From assembly GCA_032716605.1 (NCBI GenBank), contig CM064495.1, positions 42,942,896-43,006,895 of the forward strand: a DNA stretch of 64,000 bases, read 5' to 3'. The DNA comes from Paralithodes platypus (lineage: Eukaryota; Arthropoda; Malacostraca; Decapoda; Lithodidae). Each line of letters opens with the position of its first letter. The first letter of the stretch is position 1. The notes below the pieces were generated by a model. That model worked only from the letters and a program-made list of their open reading frames with translations, made no database searches and was not told the origin of the DNA. Position numbers and translations under genes: made by a program. This document shows positions 48,301 through 57,884 of this stretch, one piece after another.

Positions 48301-48486
48301 ATGCGCCTCGGACTGGTGTTGTGGTGGGCGGCAGCGGGCGTGGCGGGTCGGGCGTGGGGACCTGCAACACACCACCACCGCCCACAGGAGGAGGGGGCAC
48401 AGGGGCGGGGGCGTACAGGCGGCGGTAAAGGAGGGGAGGATGTTACCGTCTTTCCGGGGACGTACGAGGAATTGATTCATGCGGAG
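48301..48486 (+). CDS. Mmp: Matrix metalloproteinase exon 1 (signal peptide, start of prodomain)
   Basis: The ATG at 48301 directly follows a pyrimidine-rich CCCTCCCCCTCAG, so an upstream non-coding 5' exon is likely. 62 codons end in phase 0 at GAG|GTTAGT. Residues 1-20 (MRLGLVLWWAAAGVAGRAWG) look like a secretory signal peptide. A Gly/Arg/His-rich stretch follows, then FPGTYEELIHAE leading into the prodomain. MMPs are secreted or membrane-anchored zinc endopeptidases that cut extracellular matrix, made as inactive zymogens. The family assignment rests on the later exons, especially the cysteine switch. A long GA tract begins about 55 bases into intron 1. Confidence 0.8.
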
Positions 48487-48539
48487 GTTAGTTTTTGTTT
48501 TTTTTCCTTTTTTTAAATGTTAGGAAGGGGAGTGTGTTG

Positions 48540-48542
<3 letters not shown>

Positions 48543-48632
<90 letters not shown>
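48543..48632. repeat. (GA)n microsatellite in MMP intron 1
   Basis: Over 40 GA units shortly after the exon 1 donor. Confidence 0.95.
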
Positions 48633-49025
48633 CGACTGCTTATACATACGCTTCCTATGGTATAATTCATGGCATGCAAGAGAAACAATGTCCAAGAGAG
48701 GCTCAAATAATCTCTCTCCCTTGACTTTTATTATAAATCGCAACTTATCGTATGCAGCATAAGGTTCCTACAAATAATTAGGCGCCTCATCCTTATAGAG
48801 GGCGCTACATAAACATAATATCTCCTGGGTACACTCAAGGCCTTGCAGTGACACCAAAGACAAATGAGCATCACACACTTGGGACGCTCAGGTGTGTGTA
48901 CTAGCTAAAAGTAAACAAAATGCAGAGCTCCCGAGGCGATCTGCTTTATTATAAGCTCCCATGTGTTAGAAATGGTCTATATCGTTAGAACTTGAATGGG
49001 AGAAATTATACCCACGTGAAGAAAG

Positions 49026-49027
<2 letters not shown>

Positions 49028-49085
<58 letters not shown>
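49028..49085. repeat. (TA)n microsatellite in MMP intron 1
   Basis: About 29 TA units. Confidence 0.95.
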
Positions 49086-49089
<4 letters not shown>

Positions 49090-49692
49090 TGTGAGTCACT
49101 TTGAAGCAAATTCGTGAATATAGATATTCAGTAAAGTCAATTTCAAAATGTTTACATCAATTTTTGTAGCCATATTTATTATTGATATCATCATATTTAT
49201 GATTGCCCATCATCCACTCAGTTAATGCAATTCTGCTTGTAAATAGATGAATCAGTGGATTTAGTAACAAGCACACATAATTACTATCACTCCTAGTAAC
49301 TGGTAACTATTTGACAACATTAAGGTGGCTAACCACATATCTCAGGCTGGAGGGGTCCTCCTGTATTTAGTATTTAGACACCTGATGGAAGAAAACCATA
49401 CTACCGTTACCGTTAACATTACTAACTACTGTTTCATGGCAACTCCAAGCTCTCAGTGCATTGTCTCTTTCCTTCGTATCTTCAGAGTAGTAAGTGTGAT
49501 CCCTGAAGAATCACCATGGGGTGCATAGAGACTGAGCCATGCTACATCGATTGTCCAGTGATCCTCGAGTAACATTATCCAAGGACCTGACGTACTTGTT
49601 TATTCGATATTACTTAAACACATTTTTATATGACGTACAGATGTATGTAATATGTGAATATTTAAGTTATTTCTTTGGTATGTGTGTGCCAG

Positions 49693-50220
49693 GAGCTGCT
49701 GGAGAAGTACGGGTACCTGTGGTGCGTCCCCCCGGGCAGTGAGGGCAACACCCGTCTGCACCGCCTTCTGCTGTACCGACAAACCCAGACACCTACCGCC
49801 CCTCTGCTGCCTAACACAACAGACACCACTCCTCACTCCACCACAACACGTACATACCCTCACTCCACCACACCTCACACCACAGCACACATAAACCCTA
49901 ACTCCACCACTCCACACACCACTCGATCACACTCTCACAGTAACCAGAGTGGTGGAAGAAGGGGGGAATCTGCTAAGGATAATACGGGTTTTTCGAGTAC
50001 CAAAAAATTACCTAATAATATTAAGGAATCGGATGTAAGAAAACACTTCGTGGTTCCACTGTGGCACCATGGTTCCTCTGACACAGGAGATAAAGAGATA
50101 AGAGGTGTTGGTGGCGGGGGGCAGGGGTCAATAGCGGTGTGGGACTCCGAGGGGGGCGCACTTCGTTATCTGCCAATCTGCTCCCACGACGATATCCGGG
50201 AAGCCGTCAAAAGATTTCAG
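49693..50220 (+). CDS. Mmp: Matrix metalloproteinase exon 2 (prodomain with low-complexity insert)
   Basis: Bounded by TGTGCCAG|GAG and CAG|GTGAGT, 176 codons, phase 0 at both ends. It opens with ELLEKYGYLW, the first helix of the MMP prodomain (the typical form is a YLxxYGYL-like motif), and ends with DIREAVKRFQ, the helix that precedes the cysteine switch. Between them is an unusually long insert of about 120 residues, first Thr/Pro/His-rich then Gly/Ser-rich, where ordinary MMPs have a short loop. The exon is open throughout and much richer in GC than its introns, which supports real coding use. Confidence 0.85.
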
Positions 50221-50389
50221 GTGAGTGTACACGAAAGATTATCCCGCAAATTTTCGATCTGCAACTTTTTCTAGCAATCTTATTAGACTATTTTCTATTG
50301 TTATCGTCAATTAGATTAGTGATGGATAATAATGGGTGAATCAAATCTTATAATAGTGTAATTCCAAAGCTGCCAGATCAGAGTTACGA

Positions 50390-50584
50390 TTAACCCCTTC
50401 TGTACCGGCGACGTGTTTTTAATTTGATTCTAGCTATATGTAGATGCTTTTGTGCAGTTTATGAAGGATCTGTGGTAGTAAAAATAGTTAAGAGAGATAA
50501 TTCGAAGCCTGTTAATTGCAGGGGACCCTTTATAACAGTAGCTAAAATAATATTAAACAGACGTCGCGGTCCAGAAGGGGTTAA
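50390..50584. mobile_element. TTAA MITE in MMP intron 2
   Basis: TTAA at 50390-50393 and 50581-50584, CCCCTTCTGTACCGGCGACG at the left, CGCGGTCCAGAAGGGG at the right. Confidence 0.85.
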
Positions 50585-50927
50585 AAGTTCAGGGGATAAG
50601 TGCTCATATCAATTTGCCTTCACTACTGCAAGCATTTTATCGTGCATATTTACTGTTGCCTTTTTTAGATGGAACTGCGACATCACTTAGTAACGCTGAT
50701 TAAACAGTGTACACACGACAATTAAACACGTTGTTGATATATGCAAATTAGCCTCTCCGTTGTGAATCTCGTTAAATGTAGGGCCGTTATCTCTTTCAAT
50801 TAAATTCATTCTGACAACCTCCAGACGATTGTATTTAACTTAAGAAGAACCTGTCAGAATTAGAGGGATAATTTACACATTCATTAACCCTTTCAGGCCT
50901 AGAGGTTCTTCTTAAGTTGAGTAAATT

Positions 50928-51172
50928 GACCACTTGAGAGGAAATATAAGGAGAGGTCTATAAGGAAGTTGGAGCTGTGGCCATCAATAGTTATCAGAAT
51001 TATCAGCTAAAATACGGTCATAATACATTTACAGTATAAATATATATAACCAAATTTATCATACTTCTTATCCATCAGAAACCCACATTTGTATAGCATT
51101 TCTGTATTATATCGATGTTTACGGTTCTAAGCTTCCTTATAGCCTGACACTTGCAAGTGGTCGATTCCTCTG
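50928..51172. mobile_element. Foldback MITE in MMP intron 2
   Basis: Arms GACCACTTGAGAGGAA..CTATAAGGAAGTTGG and GCTTCCTTATAG..CAAGTGGTCGATTCCTCT. Related to 42074-42285. A separate inverted pair, AACTTAAGAAGAACCT and AGGTTCTTCTTAAGTT, lies just upstream (50839-50923). Confidence 0.65.
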
Positions 51173-51224
51173 GCTGTAGCACATGAAGGTACTGTATAAT
51201 AATGGTGATATCTTCCTCTCCTAG

Positions 51225-51364
51225 GCCGTGTATCATATTGGTGAGGAAGGCAAACTAGACTCCTCTACGGTGGGTCTGTTATCCCGGCCCCGCTGTGGCA
51301 ACCCGGACACCCTGCTGGAAGAAGGACAAGACCAACGAACACCACACCACACCGATATATTAAG
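51225..51364 (+). CDS. Mmp: Matrix metalloproteinase exon 3 (cysteine switch)
   Basis: Bounded by TCCTAG|GCC and AAG|GTGAGG, 140 nt, phase 0 in and phase 2 out. It encodes GLLSRPRCGNPD, with Cys at about residue 262 of the assembled protein. PRCG(V/N)PD is the cysteine switch whose thiol binds the catalytic zinc and keeps the zymogen inactive; this is the strongest evidence for an MMP. The preceding residues (YHIGEEGKLDSST) match the usual GxLD(x)xT turn of the prodomain. A Glu/Gln/His-rich stretch leads into the linker. Confidence 0.92.
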
Positions 51365-51390
51365 GTGAGGATGATGCAGGACTCTTGAGG

Positions 51391-51811
51391 TTAAGGGGAG
51401 GTGGGTCGTTTTTCGGGTCCCCTTTCTCTCTCGTGTTAAGATTATAAGACGTTCTGCCCATTAGTTTGTCGATTTTAAGACCTTTCGCCCCATTTCGTTG
51501 TCAATTTTAAGACCATTCGTGCCATTTAGGTGTCGATTATTTCCTGGCGAGCGAAAGCGAGCCTGAAATTTTAAGAGGAACCGGCCTTCGGCCGGGACAA
51601 TATTCTACCGAAAAATGTACACATTTATCTTGAGGGGGGTCTAGGGGGTGTTTTCTAAGCTTGATGGAGGTCTAGCGAGGAAACTAAGAAATAAAGGAAT
51701 ACATGAATTAATAGACCAAAACAAAATATAAAAAATAAAATAATAAAAATAAATAAATAAATAAATAAATAAAAGAAATAAAAACAATAAAACCGTTCTG
51801 TCTCTCCTTAA
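51391..51811. mobile_element. TTAA foldback element forming nearly all of MMP intron 3
   Basis: TTAA at 51391-51394 and 51808-51811, GGGGAGGTGGGTCG at the left and CTGTCTCTCC at the right. Contains the family core: GATTTTAAGACC repeats, TTTCCTGGCGAGCGAAAGCG, GGCCTTCGGCCGGG and TTGATGGAGGTCTAGCGAGG. Intron 3 is 51365-51812; only 26 bases at its 5' end and one G at its 3' end lie outside the element and its TTAA flanks. Confidence 0.85.
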
Positions 51812-51812
51812 G

Positions 51813-52002
51813 GCCATCTAGGAGACTTCGTCGCAGCGCAGACACTGAACCGGGGAAGATGGAAGGGCGGCGACGAGGGAGGGCCCAGAGACGACTACCT
51901 GACGAAGGGGGCCTGGAGCGGGAGGCGGCTGAGATACGGGCGGTGGTTAGGGCGGCACATCCTACCCCTGTTATCCACCAAGAAGACGATTCGCACGTAC
52001 AG
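51813..52002 (+). CDS. Mmp: Matrix metalloproteinase exon 4 (linker with first furin-type site)
   Basis: Bounded by CCTTAAG|GCC and CAG|GTCAGT, 190 nt, phase 2 in and phase 0 out, restoring frame with exon 3 (residues 285-348). It encodes a very Arg-rich linker with RRLRRS; RLRR at residues 289-292 fits the furin-type R-x-K/R-R. In most furin-activated MMPs the linker from cysteine switch to catalytic domain is short; here it is over 120 residues with exon 5. No domain other than this linker is recognised. Confidence 0.8.
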
Positions 52003-52079
52003 GTCAGTGCAGTGGATAATACGTACACAGATGAGGCCTAGCTTCCCGCCCAACAATGACTGAGGGCCACATTTCATTA

Positions 52080-52081
<2 letters not shown>

Positions 52082-52116
<35 letters not shown>

Positions 52117-52465
52117 TACACACACACATTGGTACAGTATAAACAACTCATTTAAAACACACACACACACACATACACAGGTCCAATTAACAACTCACAC
52201 TTAACACATACTGTACATACATAAACACCACACTAATCAGAGAGGCGCCACCCCGTCATTCAACTTATAATTACACACAAACACACGCACATATACACAC
52301 AGGTATGTACAACTCATTTTAACACACACACACACACAACACCTCACACTTAACACATACATAGAGTAAGACCACACTAATTACAGAAGCGCCACCCCGT
52401 CATTCAACTTCTAATTACACACACACATACAGAGAGAGAGAGAGAGAGAGAGAGAGTTAGAGTTA
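52082..52465. repeat. CA/CT/GA microsatellites and a direct repeat in MMP intron 4
   Basis: CT and CA tracts plus two similar segments (around 52235 and 52380) sharing GCGCCACCCCGTCATTCAAC and a run of CA repeats. Confidence 0.8.
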
Positions 52466-52558
52466 GAGTTAGAATTAGACACACACTCCCACGACCTCAG
52501 AAACAACGTAAATAGAGACAAACCTTAGTAAACAAAGATGACTATTTCAACAGAGTCC

Positions 52559-52775
52559 TATAGTCTATTCGCTGTAAGTAGGCGAAAAATCATTACCTCT
52601 ATCCTCTGTAACTAAAAAAGGGCTAGAGCAAATTGGCTGTAAATTTCCACATCTATTCCTTGGCTGACTCTTCCCAAATGGTAGAAATATTAGCTCGATT
52701 ACTCTTGTCGTTTTTGAGGTACAGAGGTTAATTAGAGGTCATGATTTCTCGCCTACTTACAGCGAATAGACTATA
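52559..52775. mobile_element. Foldback MITE, TATAGTCTATTCGC ends
   Basis: Terminal repeats TATAGTCTATTCGCTGTAAG then TAGGCGA at the left are mirrored exactly at the right (TCGCCTACTTACAGCG..GACTATA). The core matches 40065 and 54407 (GTAACTAAAAAAGGGCTAGA, ATTAGCTCGATTACTC). Confidence 0.82.
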
Positions 52776-52987
52776 GCCATTCTTGTGTCTCCTGGTAAGA
52801 TTTGCATATACAATACATAGCCGACTAATACCAGTCTTGCTATATGTACGAAGAAACAAACACACGAACCAGGATAAACACCGAGGTAAAACAAAAGAAT
52901 GGGACTGAATATAAACGTGAGACTTGTTCCTTGACACTTAGTATACAGTATGTCGAGGTGGACCTTTATAGCCTGGAGTTAATGTTA

Positions 52988-52988
<1 letters not shown>

Positions 52989-53050
<62 letters not shown>
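52989..53050. repeat. (GT)n microsatellite in MMP intron 4
   Basis: About 30 GT units. Confidence 0.95.
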
Positions 53051-53051
<1 letters not shown>

Positions 53052-53317
53052 GTGGTTCTCAGGGCTGGCAGTGTCGTGAATGTAAATATGAAAGTGAAAC
53101 GAAAACATGAATATGAAAACCGTGTGTGTAACTTTCTGCAGTGTATATACAGTATGTTGCCATGTGTTGATTGTGATGCAGTATGGGATATACTATAAAA
53201 CATGTACCGTGTAGGTCTTTTATGTATTCAGTGTATGCTATCGTATGGCGAATCTTACATGTCATTGTACACAGAAGCCTTGGCGTGTGTTACAATTTGG
53301 TAAAACAAATATTTGTT

Positions 53318-53555
53318 AAGTACAAAGGAGTACAAAGGAATACAAAGGAAATCAAGCAACAACAGATCCAACTACCCCTCAAGGCTGCTTGCCCTCCAAA
53401 ACACTAATGGTCAAGTGTCCAAACAGTGGTTTAGAAGGGGTAAGGGAAAAATGGAGAGGGAAGACTGCCCTGGGACAAATGTCCGGGGCAGGATTTGGAG
53501 ATGTTAGTAGGGGACTGTTGTTAGTAATATAATAGAGGGTAAAAAATAAAATAAA
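53318..53555 (-). mobile_element. LINE 3' UTR fragment (same family as 36156-39055)
   Basis: GTACAAAGGAGTACAAAGGA, CAAGTGTCCAAACAGTGGTT and GTTAGTAGGGGAC match the 3' UTR of the minus-strand LINE. 5'-truncated to non-coding sequence. Confidence 0.85.
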
Positions 53556-53714
53556 TAAACAGATACAATATAATTATGACCTTCTATAGTGTACGAAGCG
53601 AATTGCCCCATAAATTATGAAATAAATCGCTATGACTGTATATTCACATCCAATAATCGTCACCTTAGTTCTTTGGTCATAATTCAAAATTGCGAAAGTC
53701 AACATCCACCCCAG

Positions 53715-53792
53715 GTTCCCAGGTCAGGTGAAGGTATTGAGGGATAAGCCTTTACAACGGCACCTCGTATCTACATTTTACTTTTCCTATGC
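53715..53792 (+). repeat. CGGCACCTCGTA repeat family copy
   Basis: CAGGTCAGGTGAAGGTATTG followed by GGGATAAGCCTTTACAACGG and CTCGTATCTACATTTTAC. Confidence 0.75.
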
Positions 53793-53981
53793 ATATTGAA
53801 AAGTGCGGTCGAGCATGTGAAGCCATGGGCGGTGTGAGTGACAAGGGACCCCCGCTGGTGATGTATAGGGGAACTGGTCCTACACACAGCAACAATATTG
53901 TCTCAACCAACGTGCACAATTCGTCTGGTCTTCTAAATTTGGGTAGTCACACTCTTTAAGTTAAATGTTTAATACAGTCCG

Positions 53982-54370
53982 TTAAGGGAGCCCACCTCGC
54001 TTTTTTTCTCTTTCTCTCCTTCTCTCTTTGGCTTGTATCCATTCGGCCCCATTCAGCCTACTGTTTTAAGACGTTCATCACCATCCAGGTGTCAATATTT
54101 TCCTGGCGAGTGGTAGCGAGTCAGCATATACAGTATATATTTATGTTTTGACAGCAAGCTAAATTTGTAAATTTTTCGATAGAAAAAGGTCTCCGGCGAA
54201 GCCGGATTTCTCCATACAATACTGGCTCGCTATCGCTCGCCAGGGAGAAATCGACACCTGGATGTGTATAAACGTCTTAAAACAGTTGGCTGAATGGGGC
54301 CGAATGGATACAAGCCAGGGAAAGAGAGAAAAGGAGAGAAAGATAAAACAAAACTGGTGACCCCCCTTAA
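53982..54370. mobile_element. TTAA foldback element, GGGAGCCCACC type
   Basis: Twin of 40487-40870, with TTAA at both ends, GGGAGCCCACCTCGC, the TCCGGCGAAGCCGGA hairpin and GGTGACCCCCC. Confidence 0.85.
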
Positions 54371-54406
54371 GGTGGACGGATCTGTGGGTCCTGGCAACTG
54401 GGAAAT

Positions 54407-54619
54407 TATAGTCTGTTCATTCTAGGTTGGGCAGAAATCGTAACCCCTAACCTCTCATACCTCAAAAGGACTAGAGTAATCGAGCTAATATGTCTACCAA
54501 ATAGGAAGACTTGGCTAGGGAATATGTGTATAAATTGACAGCTCATTTGCTCTAGCCCTTTTTAAATTACAGAGGTTAGAGGTTACGATTTCTGCCCAAC
54601 CTAGAATGAACGTACTATA
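54407..54619. mobile_element. Foldback MITE, TATAGTCTGTTCATTC ends
   Basis: Left arm TATAGTCTGTTCATTCTAGG then TTGGGCAGAAATCG; the right arm is its complement (CGATTTCTGCCCAACC..TACTATA). Inserted 36 bp after the previous TTAA element. Confidence 0.82.
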
Positions 54620-54805
54620 GTCGTGGTTGAATCTATAGGACCTGACAACTGGAAAATTAGTTTTGGTTTGATGTATTAGTGGCTAGTTAGTCAGCTATGT
54701 TAGGGCTGGGCAAAATGTAAACATATCTGAATATAAATAATGTCACCGTGGTAAGAGAGAGAGTGTGTGTGTGTGTGTGTGTGTGTGTGGTTGTGTGTGT
54801 ATTTT

Positions 54806-54900
54806 ACCTAATTGTATTTACCTAATTGTAGTATACAGGAGTTGAGCTTTTTAGGCTCGTATTGTCCCGCTTCCTGAGTTACAATTATCCAACTTTGCCT
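54806..54900. repeat. TTACCTAATTGTA interspersed repeat
   Basis: TTTTACCTAATTGTATTTAC followed by a second CCTAATTGTA and a TAGGCTCGTATTGTCCCGCT segment. I associate this pattern with a common interspersed repeat of decapod crustaceans; not checked against a library. Confidence 0.45.
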
Positions 54901-55013
54901 TTGTGTGTGTATGTGTGTGTGTATGTTTGTGTGTGTGTGTGTTTGACCATTCACAGTTCCTACAAACACCTTGAACCAGGAGCACCATGACTTGTTGTAT
55001 AATCATTGTGCTA

Positions 55014-55475
55014 ATTTCCACTTCACACTTAATAAGGTGAGGCTGGTGGACTGTTGAGGTTAAGGGGAGATGGGTCGTTTTTTTGGTCCCCTTTCTCCCT
55101 CGTGTTAAGTCCCAATTGTTTTGAGATTATAAGACGTTCGGCCCATTAGTTTGGCGATTTTAACACCTTTCGCCCCATTTCGTTGTCAATTTTAAGACCT
55201 TTCGTGCCATTTAGGTGTCGATTATTTCCTGGCGAGCCTGAAATTTTAAGAGGAAGCGGCCTTCGGCCGAGACATTTTTCTACAGAAAAATTTACAAATT
55301 TATCTTGAAGGGGGGTCTAGGGGGTGTTTTTCTAAGCTTGATGGAGGTCCATAGTGAAAACAAAGAAATTAAGGAATAAATTAATTAATAGGAAAAAAAA
55401 CACAAAAAAAAAAACTTACCGTCTGCCCTTAAGATACTACGCACTCAGACATTGTAGAGGGAGTGTTTGTGAGTG
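55014..55475 (+). pseudogene. Possible decayed duplicate of the exon 3/intron 3/exon 4 junctions, with its TTAA element
   Basis: AATAAGGTGAGGCTGGTGGA then CTGTTGAGG-TTAAGGGGAG at 55031-55066 parallels the exon 3 donor region ATTAAGGTGAGG..GACTCTTGAGG-TTAAGGGGAG at 51358-51400 (three mismatches and one 3-base gap over 26 bases). The TTAA element that follows (55060-55432) shares private variants with the intron 3 copy (TTTCGTTGTCAATTTTAAG, CGATTATTTCCTGGCGAGC). After it, CGCACTCAGACATTG resembles CGCAGCGCAGACACTG of exon 4. No open frame is kept. Confidence 0.5.
55060..55432. mobile_element. TTAA foldback element in MMP intron 4
   Basis: TTAA-GGGGAGATGGGTCG at the left and GTCTGCCC-TTAA at the right, with the GGCCTTCGGCCGAG hairpin and GGGGGTCTAGGGGGTG. 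Closest relative in the window is 51391-51811. Confidence 0.82.
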
Positions 55476-55968
55476 GTGGACATGGTGAGGATAGTCTTGG
55501 TGGGGGTTATGCAGGTGTTCGTGATGGTGCAGGTGGTGGTGGTGGTGGTGCAGGTGGTGGTGATGTTGCAGGTGGTGGTAGTGGTAGTGGTAGTGGTGCA
55601 AGTGGTAGTGATGGTTCAGGTGTTAGTGGTGGTACAGGTGGTGATAGTGGTGCAGGTGGTGGTACTTTTGCAGATGGCTATGGTGATGGTGGTAAAAGTG
55701 GCAATGGTGCAGGTGGTGGTGCAGATGGTAGTGATAGTGGTGCAGGTGGTGGTAGTAGTGGTGCATATGGCGATAGTGATGGTGCAGGTGTTACTGATGG
55801 TGCAGGTGGTGGTAGTGGAGGTGCAGATGGCGATGGTGGTGGTGGTGGTGGTGGTTATGCAGGTGTTAGTGGTAGTGGTGATGCAGGTGGTGGTGGTAGT
55901 GCAGGTGGTGGTAGTGGTGCAGATGGCAATGGTGGTGATGATATGAGTGATGATGCTGCCAGTGGTTA
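55463..55968. repeat. GGT/GCA-rich minisatellite
   Basis: About 500 bp of GGTGGTGCAGGTGGTGGTAG-like units with no strict period. It is open in two + frames (one Gly/Ala/Ser/Asp-rich, one Val-rich), as expected from in-frame triplet composition. No splice sites support its use as an exon. Confidence 0.8.
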
Positions 55969-56449
55969 AAAAAAATCTCCAACTGGCACGCATACATATG
56001 ATAGATGGTAAAAAAAGAAAAACAAAACAAAAAAACTATAATTTCTACAACATGTTATACCACAACAAATATAAACAATATCAGCAAGGAGGGTGTCGGT
56101 ATGTCCTTCCTACCAACAACAATGACCAAAAATGAGCACGAGAAATGTGGGGGTAATTTGTATGCACGACAAGTTGGCTTTATGGGAAACTTGTGACGGT
56201 GAACACTGATATCGTCTAGGCTAAACCAATAGAATGTGTGTATATATATTTATCTATCTATCTATCTATATTTGCATACGTACATTTGCCATAACCATTT
56301 CTGCCTCACCTCCACAGCTGCAACTTGAAATAATCTCGAGTTTTCACAATTCGTTCGTCGCACCAAAACAAACCTTGGATATTCTATTTTATTAATTTCA
56401 CTCCCAACACCAAACACCTCCCAAATAAAAGAATGAAAGTAAGCATGTG

Positions 56450-56522
56450 ATCCACCAGGATTCGAACCTGGGTTACCACATACATATTTTAAACACTCTA
56501 ACCATTACACCATCAAGGCAGA
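56450..56522 (-). mobile_element. tRNA-derived SINE head, GATCACA subfamily
   Basis: On the minus strand: CCTTGATGGTGTAATGGTTA, GAGTGTTTAAAATATG, GGTTCGAATCCTGGTGGATC. Contains A-box and B-box-like motifs; the body is not conserved. Confidence 0.7.
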
Positions 56523-56722
56523 TATATACAAGTTTTGTACCGTACTTTTACAATCAGAACAAGAAAACCAAAGTTGAAATTGAGGGTGTAAATTAAGACT
56601 TTAGTTACCGACTGTACATAGATAAATATTTGATGTGCGTATATTATTATTGTTTTATTATTTGTTTATGTTTTATTCATTTACTTATTCGTATTTATTT
56701 TTATTATTTTTATTTTTTTTAG

Positions 56723-56881
56723 GCTGGTGGTGCTCGACGACGGCGGTGGGTGGACGAACAGGCCCGCCGTGTGAGGTCTGGGGAGGAAGATGCTAGACTG
56801 GCCAACCTTCTAAACACCACCACCTCACACTCTAAACGATCCAAAAGGTCCAACTATAAACCCATGCACTTCTTCAACGAG
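56723..56881 (+). CDS. Mmp: Matrix metalloproteinase exon 5 (second furin-type site, start of mature enzyme)
   Basis: Bounded by TTTTTTTTAG|GCT and GAG|GTCAGT, 159 nt, phase 0 at both ends (residues 349-401). It has RRRR at 353-356, an acidic/basic helix-like stretch, then SKRSKRS; RSKR at 387-390 matches the furin consensus and sits just before NYKPMHFFNE, where the mature MMP chain normally begins. This suggests proprotein-convertase activation in the secretory pathway, as in membrane-type and Drosophila MMPs. Imperfect copies of the exon end (CACTTCTTCAACGAGGTCAG-like) recur at 57000 and 57165 in intron 5. Confidence 0.85.
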
Positions 56882-56989
56882 GTCAGTTACAAACCATGAT
56901 ACAGTTGATTATGGGTATAGTCTTATATTTGATAAATTTATCCATCCATCGAGCTAATATTTTAATATCAAACTCCCCACATATCTTGT

Positions 56990-57190
56990 ATACCTTACAC
57001 TTCTTCATCGAGGTAAGTTACAAAGCATGATACAGTTGATTATGGATACAGTTTAATATTTGATCAATTTATCCATCCATTCATACATCCAGCTAATATG
57101 TTAATCTCAAAGCCTCCATATCTCTTGCACCCTCTACAGCCACCTACATCCACTTTCAACCCATGCACTTCTTCAACGAGTTCAGGTACA
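56990..57190 (+). pseudogene. Tandem remnants of the exon 5 end in intron 5
   Basis: ACTTCTTCATCGAGGTAAGT then TACAAAGCATGATACAG (57000-57035) and CCATGCACTTCTTCAACGAG then TTCAGGTACAAA (57162-57192) repeat the exon 5 end and its donor at 56865-56905, each followed by related sequence (GATTATGG, ATCCATCCAT). They look like small local duplications; only short pieces are coding-like. Confidence 0.6.
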
Positions 57191-57337
57191 AAACACCCTA
57201 GTATATGTTGTCCATCCATCAATCTTCAAGAAAAGTATATTCTCATGCTTCCTCATCCATCCATCCACTCATTAGCTCCCAACATCATAACTACTCATAC
57301 ACAGTGTGTGTCCTACAAACAATTAACTTTATTTGCA

Positions 57338-57475
57338 ATGTTTGTGTCGTCAGCAAAGTTTGAGAGCATTCATGCCTGCCCACTATCAATGTCGTTAATA
57401 TATATCAGGAACTGAACAGGTCCGAGGACGGATCTTTGTGGTACACCAATTGTGCCATTAATCCGAATTGAAACA
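57338..57475 (-). pseudogene. LINE reverse-transcriptase fragment
   Basis: The minus strand encodes IRINGTIGVPQRSVLGP, QFLIYINDID, a stop, and NFADDTN, the SGVPQGSVLGP and FADD region of a LINE reverse transcriptase, with a changed residue (PQR for PQG) and an in-frame stop. About 45 residues remain. Confidence 0.85.
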
Positions 57476-57884
57476 CAACCATATATTACTATGCATTGCA
57501 TTTACTTTGTAAGGATATGAATGAGAATCAAAGTGAGAGGGCCGAATTGAAAGTAAGATGAAGAGGAAATGAATGAGACGAGCAGGATGAGTGTTGAAGT
57601 GACATTATAGAGGTACAAGGAAGTGGTATTAGAGGGACGAGTGGGACTAATATTATACAGAGGTGAAATAGTGTTAAGGGGGTAGTAATTCGCCACCTTC
57701 AGGAGGGGGTCGGGGAAATTATTGTTATTAATGTCTTACCGCCGGAGTATCTGATGTGGAGGATATTGACGCGTTGCATAGCTAGTAAATATAATGGTAT
57801 TGTTAGTGGTGGCGCTGATATGAAGTAGAACGTTAGGTTATTAATGATATACTGCAGTTACCGCATGATACGATCCTTCTCCAG

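Noticed and set aside
55473..55946. Val/Met-rich frame over the GGT array
   Set aside because: Alternative frame of the same triplet-rich minisatellite.
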